From an uncultured Pseudohongiella sp. (GTDB taxonomy: Bacteria > Pseudomonadota > Gammaproteobacteria > Pseudomonadales > Pseudohongiellaceae), in assembly GCA_951812715.1 (NCBI GenBank), contig OX638323.1, positions 496,001 to 560,000 of the forward strand: a DNA stretch of 64,000 nucleotides, in the 5' to 3' direction. The notes under the pieces are model-generated. The model did not search any database, had not been told where the DNA came from, and saw only the letters and a program-made list of their open reading frames with translations. A program made the translations under genes and the position numbers. Positions 1-10,321 of this stretch are shown piece after piece (positions within the stretch are counted from its first letter, which is position 1; each line of letters opens with the position of its first letter).

Positions 1-333
1 GGCGTCTTTCTCCCCCGTTGCTTTCTGCGCCGCCCCGAGGCGGTCGCGATAGCGTTTCAAATCCTTGAATTTGAGCAGATCCACCGGCGTGAGATCGACA
101 AGCAATTCTTGCTGCCCTTCTTCGTCCAGGAACAATTCGATGCGGCGGCGAGCCGAAATGCGCATGTGATGGTCGCACTTGGGACAGACATCATGGTTTT
201 CATCCAGACTTTTACGATACAGCATGGCATCGCAGCGGGGACATTGTTTCCAGACACCCTCGGGAACGGGTGACTTGCGAGTGCCGGTGTCGACCGTTGA
301 AATCGATGGCAGTATCTTGTCAATCCAGCTCAT
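1..333 (-). CDS. accD: Acetyl-CoA carboxylase carboxyltransferase subunit beta (N-terminal part; runs off the window)
   Basis: This is the first 111 codons of AccD, the beta subunit of the carboxyltransferase that moves the carboxyl group from carboxy-biotin to acetyl-CoA to make malonyl-CoA. The start [11 protein letters not shown] is typical of the family. A Cys4 zinc finger is visible as CPRC (about residues 36-39) and CPKC (about 55-58), followed by the conserved [10 protein letters not shown] stretch. The ATG is at 331-333 and the gene continues past position 1. It lies 21 bp downstream of the trpA stop, and the order trpF-trpB-trpA-accD is common in Gammaproteobacteria. Identity is secure; only the catalytic C-terminal part cannot be seen. 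Confidence 0.95.
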   Translation of the reverse strand, partial: MSWIDKILPSISTVDTGTRKSPVPEGVWKQCPRCDAMLYRKSLDENHDVCPKCDHHMRISARRRIELFLDEEGQQELLVDLTPVDLLKFKDLKRYRDRLGAAQKATGEKDA

Positions 334-354
334 AAATTCCGCTTCCCGATTCCC

Positions 355-1170
355 TTAACGCGCATCCAGCGCCTTGCGCAGGCTGCCGATCAGCGCGACA
401 GCCTCGCTGATGTGAGCCGATTCCCGCGAGGTCGCCGCGGGCAATTGTGCGATTCGTTCGACCAGAGCGCTGCCGATAATGATTCCATCTCCCAGTTTAT
501 TCATGGCCAAGGCCGTCTCCACATCCCTGATGCCAAAGCCGACGATCACGGGTAACGAGGTCCAGTTTCTGAGCTTTGCTATGTTACGGGCCACGGAACC
601 GTGATCGTCAAGTGCCGCGCCGGTAACTCCCTTGAGGGACACATAATACAGGTAACCGCTTGTGTGTTCGATGATTTCTTGCGCCCTGTCCGCTGTAGTA
701 GTGGGTGAAACCAGGAAAATCCGGTCGATTTCCCGCCCGGCGAGCAAGGCCGGCAGGTCGCCGGCTTCAGCCGGAGGCATGTCCACCACCAGCACTCCAT
801 CAACACCGGCGCGGCCGCAGCTCTCGGAAAATTCCGCGTAGCCCATGGTTTCGATAGGATTGAGATAACCCATCAGCACAACCGGTGTTCGCGCATCGTT
901 CGCGCGGAAGCGGCCAGTCAGTTCGATTACCCCGCGCAATGTCGCGCCCGCGCCAAGGGCGCGCTCTACTCCTCGCTGAATCGCCGGGCCGTCCGACGCC
1001 GGATCGCTGAACGGTATGCCCAACTCGATCATGTCCGCGCCTTGCCGCACCAATTCGTGCATGATCTCCAGGGAAGTATCGAAATCGGGGTCGCCCGCGA
1101 CCAGATAGGGGATCAACAGTCCCCTCCCCCGTTCCCTGGCGCGCGCCGCGCATTGCGAAATCCGGCTCAT
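355..1170 (-). CDS. trpA: Tryptophan synthase alpha subunit
   Basis: The 271-residue protein is full length for TrpA (E. coli 268). It cleaves indole-3-glycerol phosphate to indole and glyceraldehyde 3-phosphate and passes indole through a tunnel to TrpB. The two catalytic acids are in place: Glu49 in DMIELGIPFSDP and Asp60 in ASDG, exactly the E. coli numbering. The phosphate-binding GFGI motif is near residue 210. Its ATG overlaps the trpB stop by one base (TGATG arrangement), so the two subunits are translationally coupled, as expected for a 1:1 complex. Confidence 0.98.
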   Translation of the reverse strand: MSRISQCAARARERGRGLLIPYLVAGDPDFDTSLEIMHELVRQGADMIELGIPFSDPASDGPAIQRGVERALGAGATLRGVIELTGRFRANDARTPVVLMGYLNPIETMGYAEFSESCGRAGVDGVLVVDMPPAEAGDLPALLAGREIDRIFLVSPTTTADRAQEIIEHTSGYLYYVSLKGVTGAALDDHGSVARNIAKLRNWTSLPVIVGFGIRDVETALAMNKLGDGIIIGSALVERIAQLPAATSRESAHISEAVALIGSLRKALDAR

Positions 1171-2390
1171 CAGACTGTCCCGAAGTCCGCGCCTTCTATC
1201 CGGGCGACGGCTTCGATGTCCTTGTCGCCGCGGCCGGACAAGTTGATCAATATGTGCTGTCCACGCTCCATGTCGGCGGCGAGGCGGGTCGCCCAGGCTA
1301 CGGCGTGGCTGGATTCGAGCGCCGGAATGATGCCTTCGAGACGGGTAAGCTGGTGAAATGCCGCGAGCGCTTCGGCATCGGTGGCGCCGACATAATGCAC
1401 CCGCTTCAAATCCTTCAGCCAGGCATGCTCCGGTCCGACTCCAGGATAATCGAGACCCGCGGAAATCGAATGAGTGTCGAGAATCTGGCCGTTTTCGTCG
1501 GTCATCAGGTACGTGCGATTACCATGCAATACTCCGGGCCGGCCCGCACACAAGGGTGCTGCATGATCCGGCGTCTCCAATCCCCGCCCAGCAGCTTCGA
1601 CGCCATACATCGCCACTTCACTATCGCCGAGAAACGGGTGAAACAGACCAATGGCGTTGGAGCCGCCGCCAACACAGGCCACCAGAGCGTCGGGAAGTGT
1701 CCCGTTCCGCTCAAGAAACTGATCGCGCGCTTCCCGACCGATCACGCTCTGAAAATCCCGGACCATGCGCGGATAGGGATGGGGACCGGCAACGGTGCCG
1801 ATAATGTAATAGGTGTCGTCAACATTGGCTGCCCAGTCGCGCAGGGCTTCGTTCATAGCGTCTTTTAGCGTGCGCGAGCCGGATTCCACGGCAATTACCC
1901 GTGCGCCCAGCAGCTTCATGCGATAGACATTCGGCGCCTGCCGGACGATATCGTCCGCGCCCATGTAGACGTGGCATTCGAGACCGAGGCGCGCGGCCAC
2001 GGTAGCGCTGGCAACGCCATGCTGACCGGCGCCGGTTTCGGCGATCAGGCGAGTCTTGCCCATATGTTTGGCAAGCAGGGCCTGGCCGATGGTGTTGTTC
2101 ACCTTGTGGGCGCCGGTATGATTCAGATCTTCGCGCTTGAGCCAGATGCGGGCGCCATTGCCGGCATCGCTCAATCGCTCGGCAAGATAGATCGGCGACG
2201 GCCGGCCGACATAGTCCGCGAGATCGGCATCGAATATCTTCCAGAATTCCTTGTCCCGGGAAAGCTCGGCGTAGGCGCCGGCCAACTCCGACACTGCCCG
2301 GATCAGCGTTTCGCCGACGAACATCCCGCCATAAGGTCCGAAATGGCCGGTTTCGTCGGGACCTGAAAATGGTGTTTCCGCATCAGGCAC
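1170..2390 (-). CDS. trpB: Tryptophan synthase beta subunit
   Basis: TrpB condenses indole with L-serine using PLP. The PLP lysine is in GAHKVNNT (Lys96 with the start used here), and the phosphate-binding GGGSNAIG motif is present. I place the start at the GTG at 2388-2390, giving 406 residues. A GGGAGG Shine-Dalgarno sits 6 nt upstream, and the GTG overlaps the trpF stop by 8 bp. An upstream ATG at 2429 in the same frame would add 13 unconserved residues and intrude 47 bp into trpF, so it is less likely. The gene is in the trpF-trpB-trpA run. Confidence 0.97.
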   Translation of the reverse strand: MPDAETPFSGPDETGHFGPYGGMFVGETLIRAVSELAGAYAELSRDKEFWKIFDADLADYVGRPSPIYLAERLSDAGNGARIWLKREDLNHTGAHKVNNTIGQALLAKHMGKTRLIAETGAGQHGVASATVAARLGLECHVYMGADDIVRQAPNVYRMKLLGARVIAVESGSRTLKDAMNEALRDWAANVDDTYYIIGTVAGPHPYPRMVRDFQSVIGREARDQFLERNGTLPDALVACVGGGSNAIGLFHPFLGDSEVAMYGVEAAGRGLETPDHAAPLCAGRPGVLHGNRTYLMTDENGQILDTHSISAGLDYPGVGPEHAWLKDLKRVHYVGATDAEALAAFHQLTRLEGIIPALESSHAVAWATRLAADMERGQHILINLSGRGDKDIEAVARIEGADFGTV

Positions 2391-3012
2391 TTCTGGCCTC
2401 CCGCATGAACTCGCGCAATTTATCCACATCCTTGACTCCGGGGCGGGCCTCGACGCCGGAACTCACATCGACGCCGCAAGGTCGCGCGCGGCGAATAGCT
2501 AAGGTCACGTTGCCGGCGTGCAGGCCGCCCGCGATCACGATATTGTCGATGCCCGAGGCCACCAGACGCTCCGCGATATCCCAATTGAAGGATTTGCCGG
2601 TACCGCCGAAGCTCGACTTGTCGTAAGCGTCGAGCAGGATTTTTCGCGCCGAACCAAAACTCGCGATCAGCGGCCGCAGATCAGCATCGCCGCGCACTCT
2701 CAACGCCTTCATGTATGGCAGACCGAAAGACTCGCAGAAAGCGGCGGATTCATCACCGTGAAACTGCAACCCGCTGAACCAACCGCTGTCCGCCGCGATT
2801 CGCACGTCGGCAAGTTCCGGATTGACGAACAGTGCATGAGTTTCGACCTCTTCCTTGACCGCCCCAAGCACGGCGCCGAGTTCCCCGGGGGGCACGTAGC
2901 GGCTGCTTGGCGGATAGCAAACCAGGCCGATGGCGTCGGCGCCCAGATCCACGGCGGCGCGCGCGTCTTCGGCGCGTGCTATGCCGCAGATCTTGATCCA
3001 GATATCGGCCAT
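2383..3012 (-). CDS. trpF: Phosphoribosylanthranilate isomerase
   Basis: TrpF catalyses the Amadori rearrangement of N-(5-phosphoribosyl)anthranilate to the carboxyphenylamino-deoxyribulose phosphate. The 209-residue TIM barrel has the catalytic cysteine in KICGI (Cys9) near the N-terminus and the catalytic aspartate in GVDVSSGVE near the C-terminus. The ATG at 3012 was chosen because conserved sequence begins there; the open frame continues upstream to 3318 but that part is antisense to truA. The stop overlaps the trpB start. TrpC is not in this window. Confidence 0.97.
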   Translation of the reverse strand: MADIWIKICGIARAEDARAAVDLGADAIGLVCYPPSSRYVPPGELGAVLGAVKEEVETHALFVNPELADVRIAADSGWFSGLQFHGDESAAFCESFGLPYMKALRVRGDADLRPLIASFGSARKILLDAYDKSSFGGTGKSFNWDIAERLVASGIDNIVIAGGLHAGNVTLAIRRARPCGVDVSSGVEARPGVKDVDKLREFMREARSA

Positions 3013-3055
3013 GCCCCGCCCCGCCGGAAAACGGGGCATTGTAGCAAAATTCCCC

Positions 3056-3877
3056 CTAGCCGGTTTCCGGCAGTCGATCCAGGATGGGCGGCGCCAAGGC
3101 CCGAGCCGGAATGCCGAAACTCTCCGGATAGGAAACGGAAACGAGATACAGACCTTCGGCGGGTGCGGTGATTCCCGCCGCTTTGCGGTCCCCCGCCAGC
3201 AGGATTTCACGTATCCAGTGCGGGTCGCGCTCGCCCCTTCCCACCGCCAGCAAGGACCCGGCGATGTTGCGCACCATATGTTGCAGGAACGCATTGGCGC
3301 AAATGTCGATGACGACAAAATGGCGTTGCCGGTACACGTGCAGGAACTTTACTTCGCGAAACGCCGATCTGGATTGACAGCCGGCAGCCCGGAAACTGCT
3401 GAAGTCCAGTTCGCCAAGCAAGTGCCTGGCCCCGGCCTGCATCGCCGCCACATCGAGTTTGACTGGCTCCCGAACCGCACGTCCGGCAAGCAATGCGGAA
3501 TCGATGGCGCCGCCGCAAAGAACATACGCGTATCGCCGGGAACTGGCGGAAAATCTGGCGCTGAAACGGTCGGTTACGGAAAATGCCTCGTGTACTCTAA
3601 CTACTGGCGGCAGCAAGCTGTTGACGCCCACTGTCCAGGCGCGTCCGCCCCGGTCCAGCGGGCAATCGAAATGAGCTATCTGGCTCGTTGCATGTACCCC
3701 GGCATCGGTCCTGCCAGCACAAACCAGCTTGACGGCGGTATCGGCAATCTGGCTGATGGCCGCTTCCAGACTGCCTTGTACCGTGGGGATTTCAGGAGAA
3801 GATTGCTTCTGCCAGCCAGCGAACGCCGAGCCGTCGTATTCGATGCGCAGGGCGACGCGCTTCCCGCCGGGCAACAC
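3056..3877 (-). CDS. truA: tRNA pseudouridine(38-40) synthase
   Basis: TruA converts uridines 38, 39 and 40 of the tRNA anticodon arm to pseudouridine. The 273-residue protein is full length. The catalytic aspartate lies in CAGRTDAGVHA (Asp58). The N-terminal RIEYDGSAFAGWQ motif and FLQHMVRNIAG near residue 210 are family hallmarks. It begins 3 bp after the fimV stop and ends 43 bp before trpF, so fimV-truA-trpF are probably cotranscribed, as in Pseudomonas. Confidence 0.97.
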   Translation of the reverse strand: MLPGGKRVALRIEYDGSAFAGWQKQSSPEIPTVQGSLEAAISQIADTAVKLVCAGRTDAGVHATSQIAHFDCPLDRGGRAWTVGVNSLLPPVVRVHEAFSVTDRFSARFSASSRRYAYVLCGGAIDSALLAGRAVREPVKLDVAAMQAGARHLLGELDFSSFRAAGCQSRSAFREVKFLHVYRQRHFVVIDICANAFLQHMVRNIAGSLLAVGRGERDPHWIREILLAGDRKAAGITAPAEGLYLVSVSYPESFGIPARALAPPILDRLPETG

Positions 3878-3880
3878 GAG

Positions 3881-5710
3881 TCAACTCAAATCATCAATAA
3901 TCGCCAGCAATTGCCTGGCTTCGCTGATTTGCGCCTCGTTGCCGGAACGAATCACGTTTTCCAGAATCTTTCGCGCCTTTTCGGTTTCGCCCATCTTGTG
4001 GAACGAATAGGCGAGATTCAGTTGTTCCGCGACCTCTTCCTCACCGGCTTCATCCAGTTCTATGATGAAGTCGTCCTCCTCGTCCAAAGCGTCCGCATCC
4101 GCAACGCCAGCGCGTTCTTCCGCCTTAGCTTCGGCTTGATCTTCGCGCGCGTCTTCCGCGGCGGAAGCTGCCTTGTCTTCGGAGCCGTCCCAGCCCGCCG
4201 TTGCAGTCGCCTGCCTGTCTTCAGTCTCCACGCCGGCAGCGACTTCCCCGGATTCGAATTCTTTCGCCGCTTCCGCCACAGGTTCTTCCAGGGACTGTTC
4301 CAAGGTTTCTTCCGCCGATTCCAGTCCCGCTTCGTCGGCGAATTCTTCCTCGAAGTCAGCCATGGCTTTATCTGCTATCTCTTCCACCGCTCCAACTTCT
4401 CCAATGTCGGCTTCGTCAGCGCCTGCCGCGGCCTGATCGATTGCATCCTGTTCGCCGCCGATGACCACGAATGTTTCGTTTTCCACGTCCTCTTGTTCCC
4501 GGCGGCCGCGGCGCAGCAACAACACCGCCACCAGCGCCAGTACCAGTATCGCCGCGCCAAGAGCCAGATATACGGGATTTTCAATTACGCTACCCGGGAA
4601 ATCAGAAACAGCCGGGGTTTGCGCGGCCGCGGCCGCGGATGCTTGTTCTTCTTCGAGCCGCGCCTGTTGCTCGGCCTCAGCGGCAAGGGCGGCCTGCAAC
4701 TCCGCCAGTTCGCGTTGCTGCAATGTAATGATTTGCCGCGCCATGGAAATCTGTTCATCCAGGTCCGCCAGCCGGGAACGCAGTTCTTCCTGTTCAATGC
4801 GGACCCGGTCGACTTCTTCCAGCGCCAGCGCCAACTGGTTCTCCAGATTCGCCAGACGCCGATCAAGCTCGTCGCCACCGCCCTGGCCATCTTCATCCGC
4901 GTCATCTGCGACCAGACTCAATTGACCGTTCGCGATATCGTCCTGGCTGGCGGATTGCGGCGCCGGCGCCGCCAGCGGCTGAGGCTGGGTATCGGCCGCT
5001 GCCGCCTGCCTCGCGGATTCGTCCTGGGCCACGCTTTGGTCAAGAGCGCCAAGCTCAGCCAGCTCAGGCACGCGCAATTCGGCATCGGCGCGCAGGCGAT
5101 TGATGTCACCGTCGATGAAGGCTTCCGGATTCAGCCGATGCAGGGCCAGCAAGGTCTGATTCAGGTATATCGAGTCTTCTCCCGCCAGACGCTCGGCGAT
5201 ACGCCATAAACTGTCGCCGGAAACCGTGCGTATGGTCTGCCGGCCGGCATCGGCAAGTTCACCGTCGGCCGCCGCCGGTTCGCTAACCGGAGCAACGGGA
5301 AAAAAATACGGCGCAGGCGCGCCGCCGATTGTGAGGAGATGCTGGCTCAGAATGCGTCCGCCGGGCCAACTGGTATCGAGAATTACGGTCGAACTCGATT
5401 CGGGAACGGGTTGATCCGTGGTCAGCACAAGCCAGGCGCCGTCAGCGCCGGATTCTATATGCAGCCGGATGTTGGACAGAATTTCGTAACGGTTGACATC
5501 TGCCTGGCGGTAATCGGCGATCGAGGCCAGTTCCACCTGCAACTCGGTCGGCCGCACATCGCCAAGATCCAGCAACGGAACCCGCGCTCGCAGCGGCTCG
5601 CCGGGTTGCGATTCAACCAGCAATACGCCGAGACCTATCGCGAAGGCGAGATTCGACGCAAGAACCATCAGCAAGCTCGAAAGCAAACTGAAAAGTGATA
5701 TTTTCTTCAA
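3881..5710 (-). CDS. fimV: FimV-like peptidoglycan-binding inner-membrane hub protein
   Basis: A 609-residue protein with the FimV architecture. It has an N-terminal signal peptide (about 1-25), then the conserved FimV N-terminal beta domain, then a LysM-like segment (about 160-220, TVSGDSLWRIAERL). A coiled coil follows (about 275-365), then one membrane helix (about 375-400, ending in LLLRRGRRE), a long acidic Glu/Asp/Ala-rich cytoplasmic region, and a C-terminal FimV/TPR-like tail (LNLAYSFHKMGETEKARKIL). Pseudomonas FimV is over 900 residues, so this is a short form. In Pseudomonas it organises the cell pole and supports type IV pili and twitching. The truA-trpF neighbourhood agrees. Confidence 0.92.
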   Translation of the reverse strand: MKKISLFSLLSSLLMVLASNLAFAIGLGVLLVESQPGEPLRARVPLLDLGDVRPTELQVELASIADYRQADVNRYEILSNIRLHIESGADGAWLVLTTDQPVPESSSTVILDTSWPGGRILSQHLLTIGGAPAPYFFPVAPVSEPAAADGELADAGRQTIRTVSGDSLWRIAERLAGEDSIYLNQTLLALHRLNPEAFIDGDINRLRADAELRVPELAELGALDQSVAQDESARQAAAADTQPQPLAAPAPQSASQDDIANGQLSLVADDADEDGQGGGDELDRRLANLENQLALALEEVDRVRIEQEELRSRLADLDEQISMARQIITLQQRELAELQAALAAEAEQQARLEEEQASAAAAAQTPAVSDFPGSVIENPVYLALGAAILVLALVAVLLLRRGRREQEDVENETFVVIGGEQDAIDQAAAGADEADIGEVGAVEEIADKAMADFEEEFADEAGLESAEETLEQSLEEPVAEAAKEFESGEVAAGVETEDRQATATAGWDGSEDKAASAAEDAREDQAEAKAEERAGVADADALDEEDDFIIELDEAGEEEVAEQLNLAYSFHKMGETEKARKILENVIRSGNEAQISEARQLLAIIDDLS

Positions 5711-5789
5711 AGCCCGATCCTGCGCCGCTTGCCGGCCTGGCGACTGCCTTGACTGGCGCGGCTACTTATCGCCATCCTCATGGCAGTAT

Positions 5790-6812
5790 TTACGATAAGT
5801 GCTCCGCAAGCAACAACTCAGCGATCTGCACGGTATTCAGAGCAGCTCCCTTGCGAATATTGTCGGCCACTATCCAGAGACTAATACCATTTTCCAGCGA
5901 AATATCTTCTCGAATTCTGCCGACAAACACCGGGTCCGTTCCCGTTGCGTGTTCGACCGGGGTCGGATAGTCATTCAATTCGGGGTCATCGATTACCGAT
6001 ACGCCTGGCGCTTGCGATAGCAGCTTGCTAACTTCCCGCGCCGAAATCGGCTGCTCGGTTTCGATCTGCACCGCTTCCGAATGGCCATAAAATACCGGAA
6101 TCCGCACACAAGTGGCGCTGACCCGGATTGAATCGTCGCCGAGAATCTTGCGTGTCTCCCAGTTCATCTTCATTTCTTCCCGGGTATAGCCGTTGTCCAT
6201 GAATTTATCGATGTGGGGCAAGGCGTTGAAGGCGATTTGGCTGGGAAATACATCAGCTTCGGCCGGCCGGCCGTTGAGCAGTTCGGCGGTTTGCCGCGCT
6301 AGTTCCGCCACCGCGGCGCGCCCCGCTCCGGACACCGCCTGATAGGTGGCCACGCTGATCCTGCGGATTCCGGCCGCGTCCTGGATCGGTTTCAACGCGA
6401 CTACCATTTGCATGGTGGAACAATTCGGGTTGGCAATAATATTGCGGTTGCGATAGTCGGCCAGGCATTGCGGATTGACTTCGGTGACCACCAGCGGAAT
6501 ATCGTCGTCGTATCGAAAGCACGAGGTATTGTCGATTACCACGCAGCCCGCATCGACGGCTTTCGGGACGTATTCCGCCGAAATCGAACCGCCGGCCGAA
6601 AACAGCCCAATCTCGATTTTGCTGAAATCGAAATCGGCCAGGTTTTCTACCCTAAGCTGCTTGTTGCCGAACATTACGCTGGAACCGGCCGAGTGCTCGC
6701 TAGCCAGAGCGTAAAGATTCTCAACCGGAAATTCTCGCTCCGCGAGGATGCTCAGCAGACATTCGCCTACCGCGCCGGTGGCGCCGACTACGGCCAAATT
6801 ACACTTGTTCAT
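5790..6812 (-). CDS. asd: Aspartate-semialdehyde dehydrogenase
   Basis: Asd reduces beta-aspartyl phosphate to aspartate semialdehyde, the branch point to lysine/diaminopimelate, threonine and methionine. The N-terminal Rossmann motif is AVVGATGAVGE, and the catalytic cysteine is Cys131 in ANPNCSTMQ. The protein is the shorter Bacillus-type Asd of about 340 residues. I use the ATG at 6812, where the Rossmann fold starts; the frame stays open to 6923 but the added residues have no family resemblance and overlap a dispersed repeat. The gene lies between leuD and fimV as in Pseudomonas, except that leuB is missing. Confidence 0.95.
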   Translation of the reverse strand: MNKCNLAVVGATGAVGECLLSILAEREFPVENLYALASEHSAGSSVMFGNKQLRVENLADFDFSKIEIGLFSAGGSISAEYVPKAVDAGCVVIDNTSCFRYDDDIPLVVTEVNPQCLADYRNRNIIANPNCSTMQMVVALKPIQDAAGIRRISVATYQAVSGAGRAAVAELARQTAELLNGRPAEADVFPSQIAFNALPHIDKFMDNGYTREEMKMNWETRKILGDDSIRVSATCVRIPVFYGHSEAVQIETEQPISAREVSKLLSQAPGVSVIDDPELNDYPTPVEHATGTDPVFVGRIREDISLENGISLWIVADNIRKGAALNTVQIAELLLAEHLS

Positions 6813-6864
6813 CGCTTGTTTCCGCTTCAGCTTGCTCTGAACAATTCCTTCCGGGCAATCGTTC

Positions 6865-6948
6865 ATTATCGCAAAACAAGAGCGCGATTTTGTTTTGCTC
6901 GCGTATCCAATGGCTTGCGACATCGAATACGGTGACGCATCCGCCCGC
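6865..6948. repeat. Dispersed intergenic repeat, family 1, copy 1
   Basis: This stretch matches 10322-10398. Both begin with the same 15 bases (ATTATCGCAAAACAA), share AGCG and TTTTGT in register, and then share CAATGGCTTGCG and a CGCCCGCC end, with a spacer of changed sequence and one indel. Both copies lie between two minus-strand genes, near the start of the downstream gene (asd here, aroC in the other). I do not recognise the family. Confidence 0.6.
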
Positions 6949-6953
6949 CGCGC

Positions 6954-6979
6954 GGAAGCTCAGATCGATCAGAGCTTCC
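6954..6979 (-). terminator. Hairpin directly after leuD
   Basis: Two perfect 8-base arms, GGAAGCTC and GAGCTTCC, are separated by 10 bases. The hairpin sits one base beyond the leuD stop codon, so it may terminate or stabilise the leuC-leuD mRNA. There is no T-run after it on the minus strand, so it is not a classical intrinsic terminator. Confidence 0.4.
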
Positions 6980-6980
6980 T

Positions 6981-7631
6981 CTACGGGTCAGGCGTGTGGA
7001 AATTCCAGGGTGATTGCCGTCGCCAGCCTTGCTCGAAAGCGCGTATCGCCGCTTCGTCAGCAAGCGTGATGCCGATATCGTCGAGCCCTTGCAGCAGGCA
7101 GTGCCGGCCGAACTCATCCACATCGAAGTTGAGTTCACTGCCATCGGGTTTGGTGATTTTCTGTCGAGATAGATCGATCCGCAGCCGGTATCCCGGCGCC
7201 GCTTCAATCTCCTGAAATAGCTCGTCAACTATTTTTCTATCTAAAACAATGGGTAATATTCCATTTTTAAAGCAATTATTAAAAAATATATCGGCAAAGC
7301 TTGGCGCGATGATCGCGCGGAAACCGTAATCGTCCAGGGCCCATGGCGCGTGCTCCCGACTCGAACCGCAGCCAAAATTGTCTCGCGCCAGCAAGATCGA
7401 AGCAGCTCGATAGCGCGGCTGATTGAGTACGAAATCCGGATTCAGGCGCCGCTTGCTGTTTCCCCCATCCGGTTCGCCCACATCAAGGTAACGATGCTCG
7501 TCAAACAGGTTGACGCCAAAGCCGCTGCGGCGGATCGACTTCAGGAACTGTTTCGGGATGATGAAATCCGTATCCACGTTAGCCCGGTCCAGGGGCATCA
7601 CCAACCCTTCTTCAACTACGAATGCTTTCAT
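6981..7631 (-). CDS. leuD: 3-isopropylmalate dehydratase small subunit
   Basis: LeuD is the swivelling small subunit that pairs with LeuC to isomerise 2-isopropylmalate to 3-isopropylmalate. The 216-residue protein has the family signature [14 protein letters not shown] near residue 20 and [14 protein letters not shown] near 90. It starts 72 bp after leuC, so the two are very likely one transcript. leuB, which normally follows, is not here: the next gene downstream is asd. A local AT-rich patch near 7230-7290 lies inside the gene and does not break the frame. Confidence 0.97.
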   Translation of the reverse strand: MKAFVVEEGLVMPLDRANVDTDFIIPKQFLKSIRRSGFGVNLFDEHRYLDVGEPDGGNSKRRLNPDFVLNQPRYRAASILLARDNFGCGSSREHAPWALDDYGFRAIIAPSFADIFFNNCFKNGILPIVLDRKIVDELFQEIEAAPGYRLRIDLSRQKITKPDGSELNFDVDEFGRHCLLQGLDDIGITLADEAAIRAFEQGWRRQSPWNFHTPDP

Positions 7632-7703
7632 GATTGTTCCTTTCCGGCGGCGTTACTTTTCCCGCAGGTCGGCGAAATGACCTGGAGAGGCCATGGCTGC
7701 TAC

Positions 7704-9125
7704 TTACACAACCTCGCGCACATCGACAAAATGACCATAGATCGCGGCCGCGGCGGCCATGGCGGGACTAACCAGGTGAGTTCGCCCACCCCGGCCCTGC
7801 CGGCCCTCGAAATTGCGGTTTGAAGTCGACGCGCAATGTTTGCCGGCGGGCAATTGATCGGCGTTCATTGCCAGGCACATGGAACAGCCCGGTTCACGCC
7901 ATTCCATGCCGGCGGCAGTGAAAATACGGTCCAGTCCTTCGGCTTCGGCCTGCTCCTTGACCAGCCCGGAACCTGGAACCACCAGGGCGCATTCGATGTT
8001 TTCCGCGATGCTCCTGCCCGCGACAACCCGGGCTGCATCGCGCAGATCCTCGATTCTGGAATTGGTGCAGGAACCGATAAAGACGTAATCCAGGCGGATA
8101 TCGCGAATCGGCGTGCCGGGCTCCAGTCCCATATACGCCAGCGCCTGTTCCATATTGCCGCGTCGCGCGCCGTCGGCTTCCGCGTCCGGCAAGGGAATGG
8201 CCGAATTTACCGGCGCCACCATTTGCGGCGAAGTTCCCCAGGTCACCTGGGGTTCGATATCCTCGCCGGCCAATTCCAGTACCTTGTCGAAGCGGGCATC
8301 GGTATCGCTGGTCAGTTCGCGCCAGGCGGAAGCCGCCCGCTCCCACATCTCGCCCTTCGGCGCGAACGGCCTGCCGCGGATGTATGCAAGGGTCTTTTCG
8401 TCCACCGCGATCAAGCCGGCCCGGGCGCCTGCTTCGATAGACATGTTGCATACCGTCATGCGCCCTTCGATGCTCAACTCGCGAATGACATCGCCGGCAT
8501 ATTCGATGGTATGGCCGGTACCGCCGGCGGTACCGATTTTGCCGATGACGGCCAATACCACATCCTTGGCCGTGACCCCGGCGCCGAGTTTGCCGTTAAC
8601 GCGCACTAGCATGTTCTTCATCTTTTTTTGCAGCAGGCACTGGGTAGCGAGAACGTGTTCGACTTCGGAGGTGCCTATGCCATGAGCAAGCGCGCCGAGC
8701 GCGCCATGGGTCGAAGTATGCGAATCGCCGCAGACGATGGTCATTCCCGGCAATGTCGCGCCCTGTTCCGGACCGACCACATGCACGATCCCCTGGCGGC
8801 GGTCGCTCATGCCGAGTTCGGTAATGCCGAATTCCCGGCAATTCTCGTCTAGCGTGGCAACCTGCAACTTGGAAACCGGATCCTTGATACCGGACAGTCC
8901 CAGTTTCCGCTCGTCCGCGGTGGTCGGAATATTGTGATCCGGCGTCGCCAGATTGGCGCCGGTGCGCCAGGGCTTGCGGCCGGCCAGACGCAGCCCTTCA
9001 AAGGCCTGGGGCGACGTTACTTCGTGAATGAGGTGCCGGTCGATATAAATCAGCGATGTGCCGTCATTGCGCTGCTTGACCAGATGCGCATCCCAAATCT
9101 TGTCGTACAAGGTTCTGCCTGTCAT
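7704..9125 (-). CDS. leuC: 3-isopropylmalate dehydratase large subunit
   Basis: LeuC is the [4Fe-4S] aconitase-type large subunit of isopropylmalate isomerase. At 473 residues it is full length (E. coli 466). Cluster cysteines are visible in GSCTNSR and in GCSMCLAMN near the C-terminus. The substrate-binding [11 protein letters not shown] motif lies near residue 130. The conserved start [11 protein letters not shown] fits the ATG at 9125. It is the first gene of a leuC-leuD pair and lies 45 bp downstream of aroC on the same strand. Confidence 0.98.
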   Translation of the reverse strand: MTGRTLYDKIWDAHLVKQRNDGTSLIYIDRHLIHEVTSPQAFEGLRLAGRKPWRTGANLATPDHNIPTTADERKLGLSGIKDPVSKLQVATLDENCREFGITELGMSDRRQGIVHVVGPEQGATLPGMTIVCGDSHTSTHGALGALAHGIGTSEVEHVLATQCLLQKKMKNMLVRVNGKLGAGVTAKDVVLAVIGKIGTAGGTGHTIEYAGDVIRELSIEGRMTVCNMSIEAGARAGLIAVDEKTLAYIRGRPFAPKGEMWERAASAWRELTSDTDARFDKVLELAGEDIEPQVTWGTSPQMVAPVNSAIPLPDAEADGARRGNMEQALAYMGLEPGTPIRDIRLDYVFIGSCTNSRIEDLRDAARVVAGRSIAENIECALVVPGSGLVKEQAEAEGLDRIFTAAGMEWREPGCSMCLAMNADQLPAGKHCASTSNRNFEGRQGRGGRTHLVSPAMAAAAAIYGHFVDVREVV

Positions 9126-9170
9126 GGTTTCTACATCCGCAATTGCAATTTCCGGGTTGGCCCGCGGCCG

Positions 9171-10241
9171 TCAGCGCCGCACATCGCCACATTGCGCGCG
9201 GTCGCGCAACAGGTGGTCCATCAACACGATCGCCATCATTGCCTCCGCGATGGGCGTGGCGCGGATCCCTACGCAAGGGTCGTGGCGGCCGGTGGTCACG
9301 ACTTCCGCGGGTTCACCGGTCACGGTAATCGTTTTGCCGGGAATCCGGATACTGGATGTCGGCTTCAAGGCGATTTGCGCCAAAATATCCTGGCCGGTGG
9401 AGATTCCACCCAGAATGCCGCCGGCATTATTGCCGAGAAAGCCATCCGGGGTGATTTCATCCCGATGTTCGCTGCCCTTCTGGGTCACTGACGCGAACCC
9501 CGCGCCGATTTCCACGCCTTTGACCGCGTTGATGCTCATCAGCGCTTTGGCGAGATCAGCATCAAGCCGGTCGAATACCGGTTCCCCCAGCCCTGCCGGC
9601 ACTCCGCTGGCGGTCACGCGAATTTGCGCGCCGATGGAATTGCCTTGCTCGCGCAAGGCGGTCACGTATTCTTCCATTTCCGCGACCTTGCCGGCGTCCG
9701 GACAAAAGAACGGGTTGTTCTCTATCTCGTCGTAGTCGATTTTGCCGATCCGGATCGGCCCGAGCTGGCTCAGATAGCCGCGTACGCTGATGCCGCGGCG
9801 CTCGGCCAGGTATTTTTTCGCGATCGCGCCCGCCGCCACGCGCATGGCGGTTTCACGCGCGGACGCGCGGCCACCACCTCGATAGTCCCGCAATCCATAC
9901 TTTCGATCATAGCTATAATCTGCATGAGCAGGTCTATACAATTCTTTGATTTTACTGTAATCTCTCGATCTCTGATCTGTGTTTTCGATAAGCAGGCCGA
10001 TAGGCGTGCCCGTGGTTCTGCCTTCGAATACGCCGGATAAAATACGCACGCTGTCGTCTTCCCTGCGTTGCGTAGTGTAACGCGATTTGCCGGGTTTGCG
10101 GCGATCCAGATCCTTCTGCATGTCCGTCTCGCTCAGTTCCATTCCTGGCGGACAGCCATCCACGACACAGCCCAGCGCAGGCCCATGACTCTCGCCGAAA
10201 CTGGTGACAGTGAACAATTTGCCTATGCTGTTCCCGGACAT
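9171..10241 (-). CDS. aroC: Chorismate synthase
   Basis: AroC makes chorismate from 5-enolpyruvylshikimate 3-phosphate using reduced FMN. The 356-residue protein carries the signatures [11 protein letters not shown] near the N-terminus, [19 protein letters not shown] near 130, and GRHDPCVG with the conserved C-terminal region. The start is set at the ATG at 10241 ([20 protein letters not shown]), which is where family members begin and which has a GGCGAG Shine-Dalgarno; the frame is open 60 bp further upstream without conserved sequence. Confidence 0.97.
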   Translation of the reverse strand: MSGNSIGKLFTVTSFGESHGPALGCVVDGCPPGMELSETDMQKDLDRRKPGKSRYTTQRREDDSVRILSGVFEGRTTGTPIGLLIENTDQRSRDYSKIKELYRPAHADYSYDRKYGLRDYRGGGRASARETAMRVAAGAIAKKYLAERRGISVRGYLSQLGPIRIGKIDYDEIENNPFFCPDAGKVAEMEEYVTALREQGNSIGAQIRVTASGVPAGLGEPVFDRLDADLAKALMSINAVKGVEIGAGFASVTQKGSEHRDEITPDGFLGNNAGGILGGISTGQDILAQIALKPTSSIRIPGKTITVTGEPAEVVTTGRHDPCVGIRATPIAEAMMAIVLMDHLLRDRAQCGDVRR

Positions 10242-10321
10242 TTCACGCTCGCCGATCGAGCCGACAGAAAATCCGCGGATTGTACAGGATTCTCGGGACA
10301 ATTCCTTGCCTTGTATTATTT

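Noticed and set aside
2930..5209. A 759-codon plus-strand open frame
   Set aside because: Antisense to trpF, truA and fimV, all of which have clear motifs; low-complexity Arg/Phe/Gly content is typical of a shadow frame.
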